Of a stretch of DNA of 10,570 nt, positions 6,563 to 10,570 are shown piece by piece. The DNA comes from Nitrososphaerales archaeon TH5895. Its GTDB lineage: Archaea > Thermoproteota > Nitrososphaeria > Nitrososphaerales > Nitrososphaeraceae. The stretch is from positions 1-10,570 of the forward strand of contig JAATVS010000439.1 in the NCBI GenBank assembly GCA_014523695.1. Reading direction: 5' to 3'. The translations under genes were made by a program, and so were the position numbers. Position 1 is the first letter of the stretch; every line of letters begins with the position of its first letter. Below the pieces are notes generated by a model. That model did not search any database and had not been told where the DNA came from. It worked only from the letters and a program-made list of their open reading frames with translations.

Positions 6563-8358
6563 AGCTCATCATGCACGTACATAACTGAGCCACGTGCACT
6601 CACATTTTTGCCGTATAGTTTCTTTCTTGTTTCTTCGAGTATCTGTCGCTGTGTATTTTCTCTGTCGTTAGCTCTATAGATATCGCTAATTTTATGAATT
6701 TCTATATTGTCCCCGATCTTCAAATCTTTAAATGCTTTCTTTACGACTTCATATATTCTTGGAATGAGTCTTGATTGTTTATACTCAATGAATTTCTGAA
6801 CAGAAGCTGGAATGTACATTGATTCTTGGCCGAAGTAGCACATCGACGCTGGGTAAGTAAAAGTATTCTCAGAGTTTAGCATCTTAATCTTAAGCAGTGG
6901 GATTTCATAGGGTGAAATATCTATGTCATAAACCTGCTTCCAGAATTCGACCAAGTTCCGATTATCTAGTTCAGATACTATTTGATCGCTTGCTTTCTTG
7001 GAGATTACATCGACTATGCTGCCAAAATGGCCTGTTGGTGCTACAATTACTCTATTTCGATAATTAAACAGCATTCGAACAACAGCATTGGCCGTAGCTC
7101 CCGCTTCTCTTCTCATTCTAATATAATCAAGCACGCTTTCCCTGACATAGGCATGTGGACTTAGTTCTATAATCAGTTGAAGTTTATTTCGGTTTAGTTG
7201 TTGGGTATCAACTCGAATGTCGGCAGAAAATCCCAAGTATAATTTCGCTCTTTCACATCTATATAGCGCAATTGGATCTTCGAGAAGATAAATTCCATGT
7301 CTCATTCTCGTTTCTGTAATATTTTGAATACTCATGGAAATAGCCCGCTCTACTAATCTTCTGATAATTTTGATGTCTTCCATAGATTCAGCCCCGTTAG
7401 CATCAAGTTGTCTAACATTTAGTTCTGCAAACTTAGCTTTCAAATCCGAATCATTTGCTGAAAAATAGACCAGATTTCGGCCATCAGACACTATTAGTTT
7501 GTCTGATCTTGTGTAGTATGATGGTGATATATTATTGGGTAGAACAGCCTCCATTATATCAAATGCAGACGGAACTTCAATATTGAGAGTTGAGATAGAA
7601 TTGTTATTTGGCTGACTTGGATCTTCATGATTATTTTGAGATAATGAAGCACGTAAGACAAGTTGGCTCAAGTTTCGCTGTAGTACTTTAGCAGCAAGAT
7701 CTTTGGTCAAGACCATCTTAATTGCACCTGAGCCATCATACAACTTGCTTGATATACGAAGATCCCATGCATAGCCCATACCGCATTCTTTTGGACATTT
7801 AGTAGCATCGTAGAGAATTAATGATCTGCATTTGTTACAACGCTTAATTAAGCCAGATGTGCTGTGAATGGTCGAGATCGTTCCATTCAAAAAGATATAT
7901 CTAACAGGTCTATTGATAGCACCAATCTTTGGAACCCATGTATACTCACGGATGTCTTCAATATTTCTTGGTTCTATTCTTGTAATCTCTGTTATTACCA
8001 ATAATAAAGACCTGTCAGGAAATTCGTGAACATAAGCAGAATTAATATTATATACTGAGTCTCTGATCAGTGGATATGCAATCTTATGGCTAACAAACGA
8101 AACTTTACTCGAAGCATCCTCAAGTACTCCAGTGAAAACTACTTTCTCACCAAGAGCGTCGTGTCTTTCGGCAGTTCTGAGATATGCAACTCGTGCAGTT
8201 GTTGAAATGTACTTTCCTGGTTCAAGCTCTGATAGCGTAACGGACGGAATCGGCTCACGTAAAGCCTGTGGAGTAGGAAGAGAGCGTGGGTCTGGATATA
8301 AATCACCCAGTATTTGAGCGCTAGAATTACGACTGCTATCATTAACTATCTCTACCAA
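6529..8358 (-). CDS. RPA-like OB-fold/zinc-finger protein fused to an Argonaute-type PAZ-like module
   Basis: Two regions are clear in this 609-residue protein. The first is RPA-like: an OB fold at about 45-130, then an OB fold at about 150-237 interrupted by a zinc finger (Cys174, Cys177, Cys188, Cys192; CxxC-x10-CxxxC) and followed by WDLRISSKLYDGSGAIKMVL, the pattern of RPA C-terminal OB folds. The second, about 350-515, reads like Argonaute L1-PAZ: LYLGFSADIRVD, a beta-strand and helix (LQLIIELSPHAYVRESVLDY), then RNRVIVAPTGHFGSIVDV, LVEFWKQVYDIDI, YEIPLLKIK and TYPASMCYFGQE. The last three track the PAZ pattern YFKQKYNLQL, LPCLQV, TYLPLEVCNIVAGQ. No MID or PIWI follows. The C-terminus (about 530-609) may be another OB or winged domain. 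It probably binds single strands and their 3' ends (inference). The start is a TTG that overlaps the radA stop by seven bases. No other start lies near. Confidence 0.85.
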   Translation of the reverse strand: MVEIVNDSSRNSSAQILGDLYPDPRSLPTPQALREPIPSVTLSELEPGKYISTTARVAYLRTAERHDALGEKVVFTGVLEDASSKVSFVSHKIAYPLIRDSVYNINSAYVHEFPDRSLLLVITEITRIEPRNIEDIREYTWVPKIGAINRPVRYIFLNGTISTIHSTSGLIKRCNKCRSLILYDATKCPKECGMGYAWDLRISSKLYDGSGAIKMVLTKDLAAKVLQRNLSQLVLRASLSQNNHEDPSQPNNNSISTLNIEVPSAFDIMEAVLPNNISPSYYTRSDKLIVSDGRNLVYFSANDSDLKAKFAELNVRQLDANGAESMEDIKIIRRLVERAISMSIQNITETRMRHGIYLLEDPIALYRCERAKLYLGFSADIRVDTQQLNRNKLQLIIELSPHAYVRESVLDYIRMRREAGATANAVVRMLFNYRNRVIVAPTGHFGSIVDVISKKASDQIVSELDNRNLVEFWKQVYDIDISPYEIPLLKIKMLNSENTFTYPASMCYFGQESMYIPASVQKFIEYKQSRLIPRIYEVVKKAFKDLKIGDNIEIHKISDIYRANDRENTQRQILEETRKKLYGKNVSARGSVMYVHDELWFFPNQIHIS

Positions 8359-9413
8359 CCAGAATTTTCCTCCTCTGTTTTATAGGAAGTAACGTCTTGG
8401 ATTCCGCTTTCGGAAATTGAGAATTTTACACGCTGATATGGTTGAGACGGTGAGTCTTCCATTGTAGCGACTCTGTTTTTACCCGATTTTCTGAGAAATA
8501 TTCTATACGTCGACCCATGAGCTACTATGTTTCCACCAGCGGCTTTCATGTAATCAAAACCTGGATGTGAACCGTCGGCATAAGATATGACTTGGTTGGT
8601 TATCACAACTGCTATGTTGTAAATATCAGCGTATCGCCTAAGCTTGTTCAACATTTTTCCTAATCGCTGTTGTCTTTCTGCTAATGTTCCTCGCCCAGAG
8701 AACTCGGCTCGGTGTAGTGAAATTATACTATCCACGACAACAAGTTTAGCATTATATTGTTCTATCGACTTGGGAAGATCATCAACAAGAAGCTCTAGCT
8801 GCTCGCTCGAGTATACATTACAATGATAGATTCTCTTAAGAATATCTTCCGGTTCCAGATTCTTTTGTTCGGCAATTTGATAGACACGGTTAGCACGGAA
8901 TGTGTTCTCCGTATCGATAAATATGATACTTCCAGGAGATCTTTGTTTAGATCCATTATCGTTTGCATCTAGACTATCATTTTCCATTAATGTTATAGCA
9001 GCTGCACATAAAGTGTGACAGATCTGTGATTTGCCTGAGCCAAATTCGCCGGCTATCTCTGTAATTGATTGTGTTTCGAAACCGCCATTTAGAAAAGTGT
9101 CGAAATTTGATGAACCGGTTGTATACTTGGATATTTTACTTCGCTTTTCTAACAAGTCATCTGCGGTCGAGAAATCTTTTGATAGAATTTCATTCTCCGT
9201 CAGGATCTTCCTGGCATTTGCGATAAGTTTACCTGCCGACTCAACATCAAAGTATGCGTTACTAATCACCATTGCAAGCTCGAGTGGACTCTGGACAGCT
9301 AGTTGATAAACCGAATTAATATTGAGCTTTCTTAACTTGTCAACCATGTCGCTAGTGATATCTGGAATCTCTTCCATAGTTACTTCTTTAAATCGACTAG
9401 AGATGTGCGTCAA
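8352..9413 (-). CDS. radA: RadA/Rad51-family DNA recombinase
   Basis: The full RadA layout is present: an N-terminal HhH-type DNA-binding domain (about 15-72), the FxxA polymerisation motif (FSTA, 81-84), TTGSSNFDTFLNGG, Walker A GEFGSGKS (122-129), the DTENTFR segment (167-173), Walker B LVVVDS (224-229), RGTLAERQQ (241-249), the NQV motif and AAGGNIVAHGSTYRIFLRK. ATPase residues look intact, so it should form ATP-dependent filaments on single-stranded DNA. Two oddities are a charged insertion at about 144-159 after the P-loop helix and a diverged L2-region loop (SYADGSHPGFDYMK). It may therefore be a dedicated paralogue rather than the main RadA. The frame can start at TTG 9413, but ATG 9377 (MEEIPDITSDMV, 341 residues) fits RadA N-termini better. 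It is the first gene of the six-gene operon. Confidence 0.9.
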   Translation of the reverse strand: MTHISSRFKEVTMEEIPDITSDMVDKLRKLNINSVYQLAVQSPLELAMVISNAYFDVESAGKLIANARKILTENEILSKDFSTADDLLEKRSKISKYTTGSSNFDTFLNGGFETQSITEIAGEFGSGKSQICHTLCAAAITLMENDSLDANDNGSKQRSPGSIIFIDTENTFRANRVYQIAEQKNLEPEDILKRIYHCNVYSSEQLELLVDDLPKSIEQYNAKLVVVDSIISLHRAEFSGRGTLAERQQRLGKMLNKLRRYADIYNIAVVITNQVISYADGSHPGFDYMKAAGGNIVAHGSTYRIFLRKSGKNRVATMEDSPSQPYQRVKFSISESGIQDVTSYKTEEENSGW

Positions 9414-9471
9414 GCTGTCTTATGTTAACTATTTTTGACTTATTGTTAATATTCTCTGTAGTAACTCATAG

Positions 9472-9518
9472 ACGGGGAGTGGGGGATCTAATTTAGCCAG
9501 CTCCCCCGCTCCCACCGT
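9472..9518. promoter_or_regulatory. GC-rich hairpin/inverted repeat in the divergent promoter region
   Basis: GGGAGTGGGGGA (9475-9486) pairs with TCCCCCGCTCCC (9502-9513), a 12-bp stem with one G-T wobble. After a two-base bulge ACG pairs with CGT for three more pairs, and the loop is 15 bases. It stands out in AT-rich DNA between the divergent radA operon and zinc-ribbon gene. It could be an operator shared by both promoters or a structured RNA element. Confidence 0.6.
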
Positions 9519-9529
9519 AGTCAGCTTGG

Positions 9530-9538
9530 ATATATTAA
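9530..9538 (+). promoter_or_regulatory. TATA box of the zinc-ribbon gene
   Basis: ATATATTAA is centred at about 9534, 26 bases before GTG 9560. This is the spacing expected if transcription starts at the GTG itself (leaderless mRNA). Confidence 0.55.
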
Positions 9539-9559
9539 TTATTTTTGTTAATTATCAGT

Positions 9560-9793
9560 GTGCCAAGACAAAGCCGTACTAAACTAGTTCCCCCAAAGAC
9601 GGAGCCCGAAAATCAACTTCTTAAAACAATTGAAGAATCTAGTCTACCGGAGCAAAAAGAAGAGCCAGTGCTGTCTGAATTAGACATGGAAATAGAATGC
9701 CCCCGATGCAATGACATTATGGAACTAAATTCCAATTTTGATATATTAGTATATTCTTGTGAGAGCTGTAGCTTCTTGTTAAAATGTGTCTAG
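9560..9793 (+). CDS. Small zinc-ribbon protein, probably leaderless
   Basis: From GTG 9560 this gives 77 residues. A basic N-terminus (MPRQSRTK) leads into an acidic, Pro/Gln/Glu-rich and probably disordered segment (about 11-42). A C-terminal zinc ribbon has Cys47, Cys50, Cys67 and Cys70 (CPRC-x16-CESC), like the ribbons of TFS, TFB and ribosomal proteins. A TTG at 9545 is also in frame, but the TATA box 26 bases upstream of the GTG supports the shorter form. The gene is divergent from the radA operon and shares a roughly 150-base control region with a strong inverted repeat. It could be a small nucleic-acid-binding or transcription-linked factor, and control of the operon is a guess from position. 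No wider family is recognised. Confidence 0.75.
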   Translation: MPRQSRTKLVPPKTEPENQLLKTIEESSLPEQKEEPVLSELDMEIECPRCNDIMELNSNFDILVYSCESCSFLLKCV

Positions 9794-9902
9794 ATGTAGA
9801 ACAAAAGATACGTACAGAATCCCGATGCCGACAGCATTTGTCATTTTTATGATTCCAAAGCGTCTATTGTTTCAGGTACTAATGTACGTGCCGTTTAGAA
9901 AG

Positions 9903-9911
9903 TTATTATAG
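9903..9911 (+). promoter_or_regulatory. TATA-like box upstream of the oxidoreductase gene
   Basis: TTATTATAG is centred at about 9907. A start site about 26 bases downstream falls at 9933, exactly an ATG that opens a 17-codon ORF, and 50 bases before the likely oxidoreductase ATG. Confidence 0.4.
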
Positions 9912-9932
9912 TATTTTTGAGTGAAGCTCATC

Positions 9933-9986
9933 ATGAAATCCCCATTCTTACAAGATATGGCGATTTATCTCAAGATAAGTCTATGA
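9933..9986 (+). CDS. Possible 17-codon leaderless leader ORF
   Basis: ATG 9933 opens a 17-residue peptide (MKSPFLQDMAIYLKISL) that stops at TGA 9984-9986, overlapping the next gene's ATG (9983-9985) in the four bases ATGA. The predicted transcription start coincides with this ATG, so ribosomes on a leaderless mRNA could enter here and re-initiate on the oxidoreductase. The peptide resembles nothing I know, and chance is a real alternative. Confidence 0.25.
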   Translation: MKSPFLQDMAIYLKISL

Positions 9987-10570
9987 CTAGTAGTGGTAAC
10001 CCTCAAGTTGTCTCCAGTTCTCGTCCAATTCGAGAACGTGTTGGACTCGCCATTAATGGCACTAATGCGGCGGCTGCGGTCGAAACTATCGTTACAGCAG
10101 AAGATGCTGGAATTCGGCAGATATGGATGGCGCAGCCACCTAATTTGCCAGATGTATTAACTACATTCTCAGCAGCGGCAGCAAAAACATCTACAATAAA
10201 CCTAGGGACATCTATTGTGCCAGCCTATCCACGTCATCCGCTGGTTATAGCCCAACAAGCACTAGCTATACATGATCTTGCACCTGGTCGATTGAGACTC
10301 GGGATTGGCCCAAGTCATCGCTTTATCATAGAAGATACTTATGGGTTGAAGCAAAGTAAGCCGTTAGCCTATCTGCATGAATATCTAGAAGTACTACATA
10401 CTGCAATGTGGGATGGGAAAGTCAATCACCATGGAGAATTCTTTCGCGTGGTAGCCACTATGCCGCGAACGGCTCAGATACCAGTGTTAATTTCAACACT
10501 TGGAAAGATGGCTTTTCAATTAGCCGGACAAATAGCCGATGGGGCGATATCATGGGTATGTCCTGTTCCA
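9983..10570 (+). CDS. F420-type luciferase-like (LLM) oxidoreductase, 3' end outside the window
   Basis: The frame is open from ATG 9983 to the last base (196 residues so far, perhaps 55-65% of a typical 300-350-residue family member). The N-terminal part of the TIM barrel is visible: VGLAINGTNAA, then VETIVTAEDAGIRQIWMAQ, INLGTSIVPAYPRHPLVIAQ and the hallmark RLRLGIGPSHRFIIEDTYG (103-121), followed by LAYLHEYLEVLHTAMWDGKV and the PVLISTLGKMAFQLAGQIADG segment (167-187). These are the conserved blocks of LLM-class F420- or flavin-dependent oxidoreductases, cytosolic enzymes that move hydride between the cofactor and a substrate. The F420 assignment rests on resemblance of the GIGPSHR block and on archaea making F420. 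The substrate cannot be read from the sequence. The frame is also open upstream to 9899 with a TTG at 9917, but ATG 9983 fits the family N-terminus better. Confidence 0.85.
   Translation, partial: MTSSGNPQVVSSSRPIRERVGLAINGTNAAAAVETIVTAEDAGIRQIWMAQPPNLPDVLTTFSAAAAKTSTINLGTSIVPAYPRHPLVIAQQALAIHDLAPGRLRLGIGPSHRFIIEDTYGLKQSKPLAYLHEYLEVLHTAMWDGKVNHHGEFFRVVATMPRTAQIPVLISTLGKMAFQLAGQIADGAISWVCPVP

Noticed and set aside
6529..8358. Complete Argonaute protein in the operon
   Set aside because: The sequence ends about 95 residues after the PAZ-like region, with no MID or PIWI domain and no catalytic DEDX tetrad. It is a PAZ-like fusion only.
8139..9306. Antisense and shifted frames inside the radA and RPA/PAZ genes
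   Set aside because: They lie wholly opposite or within genes with clear family motifs and have no motifs of their own.
1..10570. CRISPR array or complete insertion sequence
   Set aside because: No spaced regular repeats and no transposase or integrase frame were seen. The only tandem repeats are the 13-bp and 45-bp ones described.

Overview
The window most resembles a Nitrososphaeria (Thaumarchaeota) genome, probably a soil ammonia-oxidiser relative. This rests on four things: AT-rich DNA with short or absent 5' leaders behind TATA-like boxes, archaeal information-processing proteins (RadA, an RPA-type OB-fold/zinc protein, family B DNA polymerase), Cys-rich and SpaA-like secreted proteins of a kind common in that group, and an F420-type luciferase-like oxidoreductase. 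The taxon is inferred from protein style, not from a marker gene.

Left part (1-2760): a surface-protein region. It holds a small secreted protein gene (minus strand), a secreted acidic Cys-rich protein gene (minus strand) cut in two by an exact 13-bp tandem duplication, a 535-base non-coding stretch carrying a 15-bp direct repeat around a 182-bp segment, and a plus-strand gene for a collagen-like plus SpaA-like secreted protein that is broken by a Gly-to-TGA change and a one-base frameshift.

Centre (2780-9413): six tightly packed minus-strand genes, almost certainly one operon. In transcription order they are a RadA/Rad51-family recombinase; a 609-residue protein joining RPA-like OB folds and a CxxC...CxxxC zinc finger to what reads as an Argonaute-type L1-PAZ module without MID/PIWI; a second RadA-fold protein with destroyed ATPase motifs; a small coiled-coil protein; a divergent family B DNA polymerase with polymerase aspartates but no visible exonuclease motif; and a small helical protein. 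Junctions range from a 7-nt overlap to a 15-nt gap. The combination resembles in logic the bacterial ImuA-ImuB-DnaE2 mutasome (RecA-like accessory plus specialised polymerase). I propose it as an archaeal single-strand-gap repair or translesion synthesis module. The PAZ-like domain, a 3'-end binder in Argonaute and Dicer, next to a polymerase and a recombinase is the most unusual feature.

Right part (9420-10570): a divergent promoter region with a strong GC-rich hairpin, a leaderless zinc-ribbon protein gene (plus strand), and the 5' part of an F420-dependent luciferase-like oxidoreductase gene running off the end, preceded by a possible 17-codon leaderless leader ORF that overlaps its ATG.
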